Positions 1 through 6,780 of a stretch of 9,982 nucleotides of DNA are shown piece after piece. The notes beneath the pieces were generated by a model. The model saw nothing but the letters and a program-made list of their open reading frames with translations, searched no databases and was not told where the DNA came from. This DNA is from Firmicutes bacterium UBA7523. Its GTDB lineage: Bacteria; Bacillota; Dethiobacteria; Dethiobacterales; Dethiobacteraceae. Position numbers and translations under genes: made by a program. Numbering within the stretch: the first letter of the stretch is position 1; each line of letters begins with the position of its first letter. The stretch is taken from assembly GCA_002479415.1 (NCBI GenBank), contig DLMZ01000048.1:75334-85315 (forward strand). Reading direction: 5' to 3'.

Positions 1-8
1 GGGTCTAT

Positions 9-461
9 ATGTCGAACAAGGAAAACCATCAATTCATTTTTGGGTGTATTTTTCTCCTTTCAAACAAGCTCCAGTTACTTGGGGATAAAGTTACAGAGGA
101 CCTTACTCTCAAGCAATGGTTTTTGCTCAATATAATACATAATATGGATAGTAAATCACCAAACTTTATGGAGATTTCCAAAGTAATTGAAACATCACGG
201 CAAAATGTCAGCAAAATGATATCTACCTTAGAGAAAAAAGGAATGGTAAAACTGCAGCCCTCAAAAAAAGATCAACGTGCTGTGTATGTAACATTAACGC
301 AGAAATGCTTTGATTATTTTGCCTCAAGAGAGAATGCGGGGGATACACTGCTGGACACACTCTTTTCCGGAATACCGACGACAGAAATGGAACGCGTTGC
401 TAAACTTCTTGGTGACATGCTCCAAAACGCTGAAACAGCTCTTAAGGAGGAGATGATATGA
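9..461 (+). CDS. MarR-family transcriptional regulator
   Basis: A 150-residue protein of normal MarR length, expected to be a dimeric winged-helix repressor in the cytoplasm. Residues 33-100 carry the winged helix: helix-turn-helix from about FMEISKVIETSRQNVSKMI (53-71), then EKKGMVKLQPSKKDQRA with the wing residues D88 and R90 that are characteristic of the family. Flanking helices at 8-25 and 125-147 would form the dimer interface. The ATG lies only 8 bases from the window edge, so its promoter and most of its ribosome binding site are not visible, and a slightly earlier start cannot be excluded. Its stop overlaps the start of the next gene (ATGA), so the two are probably co-transcribed and translationally coupled. 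By analogy with other MarR operons it may regulate this cluster. The ligand and target cannot be read from sequence. Confidence 0.92.
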   Translation: MSNKENHQFIFGCIFLLSNKLQLLGDKVTEDLTLKQWFLLNIIHNMDSKSPNFMEISKVIETSRQNVSKMISTLEKKGMVKLQPSKKDQRAVYVTLTQKCFDYFASRENAGDTLLDTLFSGIPTTEMERVAKLLGDMLQNAETALKEEMI

Positions 462-1345
462 ACCCTACAAAATCGATGCGCTTGCTGGTTTTGCTTGTTT
501 GTGTATTATTAATGGCTACGTCGCTGGCAGGCTTGTTTTGGCAGGGAGAGAGTTTCTCAAAAATAGCTACGGCCATAGATGGACGTGAGGTTGAACTATA
601 CGGCCGCGGTGCTTATGCCAACCACTCGCTATTGAGGGCCACATCATATATAGGAGCTGACTGGGCCATGCTTTTGATTGTTTTGCCACTGCTTTTAATT
701 ACTGCTGCTTTTTTGAATGTTTTTCCTAAAAGTCTTATGGTATGCAGTGGAGCGTTGATGGCTACTTTTTATTATTCCATCAGCCTGGCATTCGGAGCGG
801 CATTTAATCAGCTTTTCCTATTATATACCGTATTGTTTTCGGCTGCTGGTTTTTCACTGGGGTATTCTATTTACCTGTTGGGGAGAAGCTCTTGGAAGCA
901 GGCAAGTCAAGTACAGAGTAAGAACTGTGGGACTGCCATATTTTTGTTCCTGGCCGGGGCTACGGCGCTGATTTGGTTAATTATGATTATTCCAGCTTTG
1001 ATTAGCGGGGATTTCTCGGAGTTCATTGATATCAACACAACTGAGCCAACCTTTGCTTTAGACATCGGCATTATTTTTCCCCTTTTCATATTCTGCGGGA
1101 TCTCTCTATTAAAGCAAACTCAGTTTGGGTACCGGTATACCCCTGTTTTGCTTGCTTTTTACACTCTCGTTGGAGCTCTAGTGGCAGTGCAGACCTTCGT
1201 GCAACACGGTTATGGCATAGAAATTCCTCTGCCGCAAATGATTACTCTAGTAGTCAGCTTCATAACATTAGGTGCCATTGCGTTAATTTTAAATGTTCGA
1301 TTTATGAGAAGTATCGTAAAAGCAGAGATAGGAAATGAAGCATAA
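458..1345 (+). CDS. Polytopic membrane protein of unknown function
   Basis: A 295-residue integral membrane protein with about eight hydrophobic segments, near residues 8-28, 68-88, 93-113, 118-142, 158-182, 200-218, 228-249 and 260-280. A polar segment of roughly 38 residues between the first two helices contains REVELYGRGAYANHSLLRA, followed by GADWAMLLIVLPLLL. This pattern (G-R-G-Y loop, then G-x-D before a Leu-rich helix) resembles a widespread family of uncharacterised Bacillota and actinobacterial membrane proteins, recognised only by general pattern. No transporter signature, ATPase motif or catalytic motif is visible. The start is well supported: AAGGAGG at 444-450 lies 7 bases before the ATG. 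The ATG overlaps the stop of the MarR gene by four bases, indicating one operon and a likely regulatory link. Being a drug exporter would fit a MarR partner, but nothing in the protein shows that. Confidence 0.85.
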   Translation: MNPTKSMRLLVLLVCVLLMATSLAGLFWQGESFSKIATAIDGREVELYGRGAYANHSLLRATSYIGADWAMLLIVLPLLLITAAFLNVFPKSLMVCSGALMATFYYSISLAFGAAFNQLFLLYTVLFSAAGFSLGYSIYLLGRSSWKQASQVQSKNCGTAIFLFLAGATALIWLIMIIPALISGDFSEFIDINTTEPTFALDIGIIFPLFIFCGISLLKQTQFGYRYTPVLLAFYTLVGALVAVQTFVQHGYGIEIPLPQMITLVVSFITLGAIALILNVRFMRSIVKAEIGNEA

Positions 1346-1377
1346 AGATAATAAAAATTCCAGAAAGGATGATAGAA

Positions 1378-1527
1378 TTGAAATTATTCGAATATAAGTG
1401 TGTGTGTATTTGGGGCTTGGGGGAGGCCACTACCAGGAAGCTAAACGAATATGGCCGGGACGGCTGGGAACTTGTTGCAGTTAACTGGTGCTGGCATTAT
1501 TTTAAAAGGGATATTGAAAAATACTAA
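1378..1527 (+). CDS. Small DUF4177-like protein, TTG start
   Basis: A 49-residue protein read from TTG at 1378, with an AAAGGA ribosome binding site at about 1363-1368 and a stop TAA at 1525-1527. It begins with KLFEYKCVCIW and continues with LNEYGRDGWELVAVN (residues 22-36) and YFKRDIEKY at the C-terminus. That order, an aromatic N-terminal strand F-E-Y-K, a helix with LNEYG-x-x-GWEL-V, then a final strand F-x-R-x-I, is the hallmark of the DUF4177 family. These are small soluble proteins of unknown function common in Bacillota. It sits 32 bases after the membrane protein and 37 bases before the serine hydrolase, in the same direction, so it is probably an operon member. It is easily missed because of its length and TTG start. 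The function is unknown. Confidence 0.75.
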   Translation: MKLFEYKCVCIWGLGEATTRKLNEYGRDGWELVAVNWCWHYFKRDIEKY

Positions 1528-1564
1528 AATATTCTTGTAAACCCGGAGAGAGGAAGGGAGATGT

Positions 1565-2707
1565 ATGGAACTAAATCTGGAGGCGATTTTGTATCAACAC
1601 TTACAGCATCTTATGAAAACAAAGCATATTAAGCATGCCGTTTTAGCGGTTGAGAGTATGGATGGTTCTTTTAAATGGTCTGGAGCAGAAGGTATTGCCC
1701 ATCCCGATGGAACTATTATGACACCTGATACTCCATTTTTTATTGCCAGCGTAACAAAGCTGTATATCGCTGGTGTTATCTTAAAGCTCCATGAACAGGG
1801 ACGAATTTCAATTGAACAACCAATGGCGTCTTATTTGCCAAACAAACTTATTAATTGTCTGCACCGATCAGGCACTGAGGATCATACTGGAAAAATCACC
1901 GTGCGAAATTTACTTGAACACTCCTCAGGTCTACCCGATTATTTAGAAATACATACAAAGGACAAAAAAAGCATTTTTAATATAGTTATAGAAGAAGGTG
2001 ATAGGTCATGGTCTATTCAAGACTTTGTTGATATTGTAAGGGATGTCAACACCCCTATTTTTGCTCCTCAGCCTTTGGAAGCAAAAAAAAAGAAGGTCCG
2101 TTATTCTGATACAAACTATCAGCTCTTAATTGCAATCATTAAAGAAGTAACCGGCCAGTCGCTTCATGAAGTATTGCAGGATATGATCTATGAGCCTCTA
2201 GGTCTGAGCAAGACATTTCATCCGGGCATAGTGCCGTCCGGTTGTATTCCAAAAGCAGCCAAGCTTTGGTACAAGGATCAGGTTCTTAATATCCCTGAAG
2301 CTTTGAAATCCTTTGGTGACTTGTATAGTACGGCAGATGATCTATTTGCTTTCATGCGAGCTTTAATAAGCGGGAAGATCTTTGATAATCCTTCAACAAG
2401 CAAAATTATGTGCAAAGAATGGAATCGATTTGGCTTCTCATTAAGCCCTGTAGGTCCCGGATGGCCTATTGAATACGGACTTGGGATAATGCGCTTCCGT
2501 TATCCGCGCTTCCTAACTCTATTTAATCCCCTTCCAGAGGTTATCGGACACACCGGGGTATCGGGTTCATGGCTTTTCTACTGCCCGGCTTTGGAAATTA
2601 TGCTGGCAGGGAATGTCAGCCAGATAACAGCTGGTGCGGCGCCATTTAAATTTGTACCCCAAATTATCAGGAGCTTACAGCCACATTACAAAAGATTTAA
2701 AAGATAA
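1565..2707 (+). CDS. Serine hydrolase, beta-lactamase/class C esterase family
   Basis: A 380-residue protein of the beta-lactamase superfamily (the penicillin-binding-protein-like group that includes class C beta-lactamases, EstB-type esterases and D-amino-acid peptidases). The catalytic S-x-x-K is SVTK at 62-65, with the nucleophile S62 and base K65. The second motif is YSDTNY at 180-185, the Y-x-N-type element in the common YSD variant. The third is HTG at 329-331. LLEHSSGLPDY at 116-126 is a strongly conserved family segment. There is no signal peptide or membrane anchor, so it is predicted to be cytoplasmic, which argues against a classical secreted beta-lactamase. The substrate may be a peptide, ester or lactone and cannot be decided here. 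The start ATG at 1565 is preceded by GGAAGGGAG at 1552-1560. The ATG at 1561 is out of frame. It is the last gene of the MarR-led cluster. No clear terminator was seen in the 181 bases that follow. Confidence 0.9.
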   Translation: MELNLEAILYQHLQHLMKTKHIKHAVLAVESMDGSFKWSGAEGIAHPDGTIMTPDTPFFIASVTKLYIAGVILKLHEQGRISIEQPMASYLPNKLINCLHRSGTEDHTGKITVRNLLEHSSGLPDYLEIHTKDKKSIFNIVIEEGDRSWSIQDFVDIVRDVNTPIFAPQPLEAKKKKVRYSDTNYQLLIAIIKEVTGQSLHEVLQDMIYEPLGLSKTFHPGIVPSGCIPKAAKLWYKDQVLNIPEALKSFGDLYSTADDLFAFMRALISGKIFDNPSTSKIMCKEWNRFGFSLSPVGPGWPIEYGLGIMRFRYPRFLTLFNPLPEVIGHTGVSGSWLFYCPALEIMLAGNVSQITAGAAPFKFVPQIIRSLQPHYKRFKR

Positions 2708-2839
2708 GCTTGTAACATTTAGCAAGGGTAAAGCTGTCAAAAATGGTGTATTACTGCAAAATCGATACGGAAGACATAAGATCTAAAAGAAAAAGTTAAA
2801 AAGAGCACAATAAATTGACTTCTTACCCCACTAAAATAT

Positions 2840-2867
2840 TTGTTTCTTTCGTAATATATTATATAGA
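2840..2867 (+). promoter_or_regulatory. Possible sigma-A promoter for the surface-protein gene
   Basis: In the 181-base gap between the hydrolase and the surface-protein gene, TTGTTT at 2840-2845 and TATAGA at 2862-2867 are separated by 16 bases, about 33 bases before the start codon. The surroundings are very AT-rich, so several other pairings are possible, including a TTGACT at 2815-2820 that has no well-spaced partner. The rest of the gap shows no gene or convincing terminator. This is a weak call. Confidence 0.25.
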
Positions 2868-2900
2868 GTATTTTTTTGACTAACTAGTGTGGAGGTTGCT

Positions 2901-4430
2901 ATGAAAAAAGTTATTTTGACGTTGCTCATTTTAGTTTTGCTTATCTGTTTAGCATCGCCTGTTTTGGCAAGTGGTTCTAGTGATATTAGGGTATTTGCTG
3001 ATGGTGAAGAAATTCAGTTCGATCAAAAGCCTTTAAAAAAAGATAATAGATTATTTGTGCCAATTCGTTTCTCTGCAGAGCATCTTGGCGCTGAAGTTTC
3101 TTGGGATGCGAGTAAGCAGGAAATATGCATAGAACATAAAGAAAAACAGCGCATATTAAAATTCTGGGTGAACAAGAAAGATTACACCATTAACTCAGAA
3201 AATAGAACAATGGATACTGCTCCAATCCTTACTCCTCCTCCTTCCAGGATATTGGTGCCTGTCCGTTTTATCGGCGAAGCTCTCGACGCGGACATTCGTT
3301 GGCGTTATTATGAAGGGCTCAACACGGAGGTTCTTTATATATTTACTAAAGGGCAGTCCGAGTACGAAAAACAAATACTATTTGAGAAAGTTGCCTTGCA
3401 AATAGCATCTCAACCAAAAGATGTAGAAGGGGAAGAAAAATTATTTTTTCCAGATAAGGGCCTTGAAGCGGCTATTAGAAAAGCAATAAGCAAGCCAGTT
3501 GGAGATTTGACAAAGTCAAATGTGGGAAGAATTACATATTTGCATACTCAATATGCAGAAAATATATTTATAGAAAACCTGGAAGGAATTCAACACCTAA
3601 AAAATCTTGAAAAGCTTATTATCCCCGACAGCAAGCTTTCCGATTTAAGCCCACTGAGTGGCTTAACCTCTCTAGAATCACTTAGTATTTGGGGAGGGGG
3701 CACGATCAGTGATTTGAGCCCGCTTGAAGGGTTAACTGAGCTTACGGAGCTTTTCCTTGCAAAGCAAAATATTAGTAATCTTGAGCCGTTAAGCCGCTTA
3801 AAAAAGCTCAGAGAACTAAAATTATATTCAAACCAAATATCTAATCTTGAGCCGTTGAGCGGCTTAACTAGCTTAGAAGTTTTATATTTAAATGATAATA
3901 AGATTATCGATATAAATCCATTAAGAAGCTTAACTAACCTTACTTCGTTGGCTTTATCAGACAATCAAATTAGAGATATAAATCCGGTTAAAAACCTTAC
4001 TAAATTAGAGTCGCTATATTTAAAAAATAATCCAATTCTTAATGATGCGCCATTAGAAGAATTAAGAAGAAATAACCCAAATGTTAAAATTAGTGCTCTT
4101 ACTTTTATTAAGAAAGTAATGTGTGAAGATGTTATGAATGGCAGACCTGTTAACGAACAAACAGTATTCAGCTCTGAGATAGATAGAATTATTTGCTATA
4201 TATCGTTGTCTTATCGAGTAGATCATGACATCAGTGTAAAATTGTATTACAGTGATTTAATCAGACAGACGGTTACATTGGTTAGCTTCGTTCAATTTAA
4301 GCCCCAAGAAAAAATAGATGTATTCTGGGTTGCATGGGATAAGGCAGCTTATGAAAACACGCCAGGACTATGGATGTGTCAAGTACAAGTGGGCGATCAG
4401 GTAGAATTTATTAATTTCAATATAAAATAG
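2901..4430 (+). CDS. Secreted copper-amine-oxidase-N / leucine-rich-repeat protein
   Basis: A 509-residue exported protein. The start is taken as ATG at 2901 because GGAGG at 2891-2895 sits just before it. An in-frame GTG at 2889 would put that ribosome binding site inside the coding region. Residues 1-23 are a signal peptide (MKK, a Leu/Ile core, then VLA before the likely cut). Residues 27-147 form a copper amine oxidase N-terminal-like domain with its two diagnostic V-P-x-R-F strands at 53-57 and 119-123. A cap FPDKGLEAAIRKAISKP (183-199) leads into about seven internalin-type 22-residue leucine-rich repeats from 233 to about 390, with the pattern L-x-x-L-x-x-L-x-L-x-x-N-x-I-x-x-I-x-P-L. 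Residues 400-509 look beta-rich and Ig-like, with a late GLW. No sortase motif, SLH domain or membrane anchor is visible, so it may be released or held non-covalently. It is probably a surface adhesion or protein-binding molecule. The copper amine oxidase N module is usually a structural module, not an enzyme. The base composition is more AT-rich than in birA. It has its own terminator and is probably monocistronic. Confidence 0.88.
   Translation: MKKVILTLLILVLLICLASPVLASGSSDIRVFADGEEIQFDQKPLKKDNRLFVPIRFSAEHLGAEVSWDASKQEICIEHKEKQRILKFWVNKKDYTINSENRTMDTAPILTPPPSRILVPVRFIGEALDADIRWRYYEGLNTEVLYIFTKGQSEYEKQILFEKVALQIASQPKDVEGEEKLFFPDKGLEAAIRKAISKPVGDLTKSNVGRITYLHTQYAENIFIENLEGIQHLKNLEKLIIPDSKLSDLSPLSGLTSLESLSIWGGGTISDLSPLEGLTELTELFLAKQNISNLEPLSRLKKLRELKLYSNQISNLEPLSGLTSLEVLYLNDNKIIDINPLRSLTNLTSLALSDNQIRDINPVKNLTKLESLYLKNNPILNDAPLEELRRNNPNVKISALTFIKKVMCEDVMNGRPVNEQTVFSSEIDRIICYISLSYRVDHDISVKLYYSDLIRQTVTLVSFVQFKPQEKIDVFWVAWDKAAYENTPGLWMCQVQVGDQVEFINFNIK
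3777..3866 (+). repeat. Near-identical tandem DNA repeat within the LRR coding region
   Basis: A 24-base segment at 3777-3800 recurs at 3843-3866 with two mismatches. The offset is exactly 66 bases, which is one 22-residue leucine-rich repeat. The segment encodes the NLEPLS part of two adjacent repeats. Identity at DNA level beyond that needed for the protein pattern suggests a recent duplication or gene conversion of one repeat unit. Confidence 0.7.
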
Positions 4431-4458
4431 AGTCATAACTTTGTTATGAATTAGTGAT

Positions 4459-4487
4459 AAGCGCGCCTGTAATAAGGCGTGCTTTTT
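4459..4487 (+). terminator. Intrinsic terminator after the LRR protein gene
   Basis: The left arm AAGCGCGCCT (4459-4468) pairs with AGGCGTGCTT (4475-4484) over 10 positions, with one G-T wobble. The loop is GTAATA and a run of five T residues follows at 4483-4487. It begins about 28 bases after the stop codon and separates the surface-protein gene from birA. Confidence 0.85.
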
Positions 4488-4530
4488 ATATAAGAAAGCT
4501 TGTATTATTCAATTCTTTACAGTTGTGGTG

Positions 4531-4559
4531 TTGCGCGAGAGCTTTTTCTAAGCTAGAAT
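4531..4559 (+). promoter_or_regulatory. Candidate promoter for birA-coaX
   Basis: TTGCGC at 4531-4536 and TAGAAT at 4554-4559 are 17 bases apart, ending 39 bases before the birA start. The -10 matches consensus at five of six positions, but the -35 matches only at TTG. The spacer contains a small dyad, AGCTT-tttct-AAGCT (4540-4554), which could be an operator or chance. No recognisable BirA operator was found. Confidence 0.4.
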
Positions 4560-4598
4560 GAAAGTGATAATCTGGCAGATTCGGTCGGGGGTGTTCTT

Positions 4599-5567
4599 TT
4601 GAAAGATATTTTGCTGGCAGTGCTTAAAGATAAAGCGGAAACTTATGTGTCCGGGGAGGAATTAAGCCGCAAGCTTGGTGTGAGCAGGACGGCTGTCTGG
4701 AAGCATGTTGGAAATTTAAGGAAAGAAGGGTATGATATTAAGTCCGCACCGCGACTGGGGTACAAGCTGGTTGCAGTGCCGGATTTGCTTCTGCCTGCGG
4801 AAATTAGTGACGGGCTGCGTACATCTGTGATTGGCAAGCAGATATATTACTATGCTGAGACTGATTCAACAAATCGTTTAGCTAAAAAGCTGGCTATGGA
4901 TGGAGAGCCTGAAGGCAGTGTGGTTCTAGTGGAGCGGCAGTTGGCAGGCAAAGGCAGGATGGGCCGGGAGTGGAGTTCACCTTCCGGTGGGATTTGGATG
5001 TCGGTAATTCTTAGGCCCAGTTTGGCACCGCATCAGGCGCAGGCGTTAACTTTGGCTGCTGCCGTTGCTGCAGTTGAGGCTACATATAATGCAACAGGTG
5101 TTATGACGGGAATTAAGTGGCCAAACGATCTTTTGCTGTGCAGGAAAAAGATTTCCGGAATACTGACCGAAGTTTCGGCAGAAATGGAGCGGGTAAATTA
5201 TCTGATTCTTGGAGTGGGCTTCAACGCAAATATACCGGGGGAGCTGTTTAGTCATTTGCCGGAAGCAGGCTCATTGCTTGCACAAACGGGAAAGCCGGTG
5301 AAGCGTGCTCTGTGGGTAAAGCTTTTTCTAGAAAGGCTGGAGTATTATTACTTATTAGCAATGCGTGAAGGATTTGCCGATATCTTTAATGCATGGCGTC
5401 GTTATTCCGTAACCTTGGGAGAAGAAGTAGAAGTGCATGTTGCAGGCAGAATTGAAACAGGAGTTGCTGTAGATATAGACAGCAATGGTGCATTGCAAGT
5501 TAAAACTGGTGCTGGTATTGAAACATTTATGGCTGGAGACGTTTCACTTAAAAAGAAATTAAGATAA
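4599..5567 (+). CDS. birA: Biotin--[acetyl-CoA carboxylase] ligase / biotin operon repressor
   Basis: A 322-residue class II (bifunctional) biotin protein ligase. It makes biotinyl-5'-AMP from biotin and ATP and transfers biotin to the lysine of carboxyl-carrier proteins. It can also act as a biotin-responsive repressor. Residues 1-60 hold the winged helix-turn-helix (SGEELSRKLGVSRTAVWKHV at 18-37, RKEGYDI, then PRLGYKL). The catalytic domain shows ETDSTN (87-92), the nucleotide/biotin loop AGKGRMGREWSSPSGGIWMS (116-135), KWPND (173-177), KISGIL (184-189) with the biotin-contacting lysine, and GVGFNAN (205-211). The C-terminal SH3-like domain spans about 275-320. The length is normal for the family. 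The start is TTG at 4599, preceded by a G-rich element at 4587-4593, with no better in-frame ATG. It is followed after 16 bases by coaX, a common Bacillota pairing. Confidence 0.96.
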   Translation: MKDILLAVLKDKAETYVSGEELSRKLGVSRTAVWKHVGNLRKEGYDIKSAPRLGYKLVAVPDLLLPAEISDGLRTSVIGKQIYYYAETDSTNRLAKKLAMDGEPEGSVVLVERQLAGKGRMGREWSSPSGGIWMSVILRPSLAPHQAQALTLAAAVAAVEATYNATGVMTGIKWPNDLLLCRKKISGILTEVSAEMERVNYLILGVGFNANIPGELFSHLPEAGSLLAQTGKPVKRALWVKLFLERLEYYYLLAMREGFADIFNAWRRYSVTLGEEVEVHVAGRIETGVAVDIDSNGALQVKTGAGIETFMAGDVSLKKKLR

Positions 5568-5583
5568 TTGGAGGCTAAAGGTT

Positions 5584-6348
5584 ATGCTCTTAGCTGTTGA
5601 TGTGGGCAACACAAATATTGTTTTAGGCATCTATGACGGTAAAAAGTTGAAAGATTCCTGGAGAATTTCAACAAATCGCCAGCAGACCGGTGATGAATAC
5701 GGGATAATAATAAAAAGTTTGTTATCGCAGTCCGGCCTTGCCGAAGATTGTATTACTGGGATTATTGCATCCTCAGTTGTGCCTCCTTTAATGTTCTCAT
5801 TAGAAGAGATGTCTAAGCGTTATTTCCATGTAAGCCCTATGGTGATTGGCCCCGGAATTAAAACAGGGCTTAATATCTTAACGGATAATCCAAGGGAAGT
5901 GGGAGCCGACAGGATTGTTAACGCGGTTGCAGGAATTGAACTATATGGCGGTCCGCTAATTATTGTTGACTTTGGCACTGCTACCACCTTCGATGCAATA
6001 TCAGCAAAAGGTGATTATCTTGGAGGGGCTATTGCGCCGGGAATTAGTGTTTCTATGGAGGCGCTGTTTCAGAGAGCGGCAAAGCTTCCTAGAATTGAAT
6101 TGACTAAGCCCAAAAAAGTAATAGGCCGTGATACCATCTCAAGCATGCAGTCGGGAATTATCTATGGCTTTGTGGGGCAGGTAGATGAAATTGTCAAGCG
6201 AATGATTGAAGAATTTCCTGTTAAGCCCCAGGTTATTGCTACAGGAGGCTTGCTTAAAATTATTGCAGGGGAGTCTAAAACGCTGGATATTATTAATCCG
6301 CTATTGACATTGGAGGGATTGCGGATTATTTATGAGAGAAACAGGTAA
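5584..6348 (+). CDS. coaX: Type III pantothenate kinase
   Basis: A 254-residue cytoplasmic enzyme that phosphorylates pantothenate with ATP, the first committed step of coenzyme A synthesis. It belongs to the CoaX class of the ASKHA fold, which is not inhibited by CoA and needs a monovalent cation. Visible signatures are the phosphate-binding DVGNTN (6-11), DNPREVGADRIVNA (101-114) with the catalytic base expected at D109, the second phosphate loop DFGTATTFDA (129-138), GGAIAPG (147-153) and ATGG (219-222). The length is typical and all key motifs are intact. The ATG at 5584 has TGGAGG upstream. It lies 16 bases after birA, so it is probably translated from the same mRNA. Both genes serve acyl-carrier and carboxylase cofactor metabolism. 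Confidence 0.97.
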   Translation: MLLAVDVGNTNIVLGIYDGKKLKDSWRISTNRQQTGDEYGIIIKSLLSQSGLAEDCITGIIASSVVPPLMFSLEEMSKRYFHVSPMVIGPGIKTGLNILTDNPREVGADRIVNAVAGIELYGGPLIIVDFGTATTFDAISAKGDYLGGAIAPGISVSMEALFQRAAKLPRIELTKPKKVIGRDTISSMQSGIIYGFVGQVDEIVKRMIEEFPVKPQVIATGGLLKIIAGESKTLDIINPLLTLEGLRIIYERNR

Positions 6349-6446
6349 TATTTTCTGCGAAAAGAGGGTATTTGTATTTTTAGTAGAATCAAATAGAGAA
6401 TGCAATAATAAAGCATTTGATAAAGTATTGTTAGGAGGGAAAGCAA

Positions 6447-6608
6447 ATGCCCTATAAAATTTGCACGTACTGCGGAAAGGCTTCTTATTCGGCGGCGGAA
6501 TCCCCTACAGTTAAATGGCTTTGCCCTTTTTGTGATAAGGACATTTCACATGTTAAAGGCTTAACAACCTTGCCAAAAAAAGAAGTTGCCGCGGAGGAGA
6601 GCAAATAG
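6447..6608 (+). CDS. Small two-CxxC zinc-ribbon protein, function unknown
   Basis: A 53-residue protein starting at ATG 6447 after a near-perfect AGGAGGGA ribosome binding site (6433-6440), which strongly supports translation. The sequence has two Cys pairs, CTYC at 6-9 and CPFC at 26-29, the spacing of a zinc ribbon or rubredoxin-like knuckle. A short charged tail, KKEVAAEESK, lacks structure signals. There is no signal peptide or membrane segment. It is 98 bases downstream of coaX and could be read through from birA-coaX. A weak AATGC/GCATT dyad at about 6400-6417 lies in the gap. A zinc or iron site is inferred from the cysteines. A link to the zinc operon downstream is only positional, because terminators lie between. 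Confidence 0.8.
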   Translation: MPYKICTYCGKASYSAAESPTVKWLCPFCDKDISHVKGLTTLPKKEVAAEESK

Positions 6609-6775
6609 CCTAAAAAGATCATTCGTCTTTACTGGCCGCTTGATCTTTGTTCTGATGTGCTGTTGTGCTCGTGTATTTATGCTGTGGTCATGCGGCGGGA
6701 GTCGGTCACTGTTTTTGAGTGTCCCGCATTTTACTGGCGAGAGCGGAGATTTATTGACATAAAAAGTCGCATGAT
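6609..6775 (+). other. Non-coding stretch with hairpins, possible 3' UTR or small RNA
   Basis: This is the first half of the 339-base gap between the zinc-ribbon gene and znuA. I see no convincing gene in it. It holds an 8-bp inverted repeat, AAAGATCA (6614-6621) with TGATCTTT (6641-6648). It also holds a branched hairpin where ATGCGG (6690-6695) pairs with CCGCAT (6724-6729) and CACT (6707-6710) pairs with AGTG (6718-6721). TTTACTGGC occurs twice (6628-6636 and 6730-6738). The stretch runs into the perfect terminator at 6776-6815. It could be a structured 3' UTR of the birA operon or a separate small RNA of about 200 bases. No known RNA family was recognised. Confidence 0.4.
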
Positions 6776-6780
6776 AAAAT
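6754..6780 (+). promoter_or_regulatory. Promoter-like sequence upstream of znuA
   Basis: A perfect -35 TTGACA (6754-6759) is followed after 15 bases by TAAAAT (6775-6780), preceded by TGA, which makes an extended -10. The 15-base spacing is shorter than the usual 17. The -10 overlaps the left arm of the hairpin at 6776-6815. Transcription would begin near 6787 and would have to pass the second terminator (6834-6864) to reach znuA. The promoter may therefore give a short leader RNA, an attenuated znu transcript, or be a chance match. Confidence 0.45.

Noticed and set aside
1565..2707. Antibiotic-resistance beta-lactamase
   Set aside because: The fold and S-x-x-K motif are shared with esterases and peptidases; there is no export signal, so a resistance role is not supported by the sequence.
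2815..2837. TTGACT and TAAAAT as a promoter for the surface-protein gene
   Set aside because: The spacing between 2815-2820 and 2832-2837 is only 11 bases, too short for a sigma-A promoter.
3777..3866. CRISPR-like or mobile-element repeat
   Set aside because: The 66-base period and reading frame match LRR units; there are no spacers, terminal inverted repeats or transposase.
3590..3964. A 124-codon minus-strand open frame within the LRR gene
   Set aside because: It lies wholly antisense to a strongly supported gene; its repeats mirror the LRR codons, so it is a shadow of the real frame.
6614..6648. AAAGATCA/TGATCTTT inverted repeat as a terminator of the zinc-ribbon gene
   Set aside because: The stem is AT-rich with a 19-base loop and no clear T-run after it on the + strand; it is kept only as a structural element.
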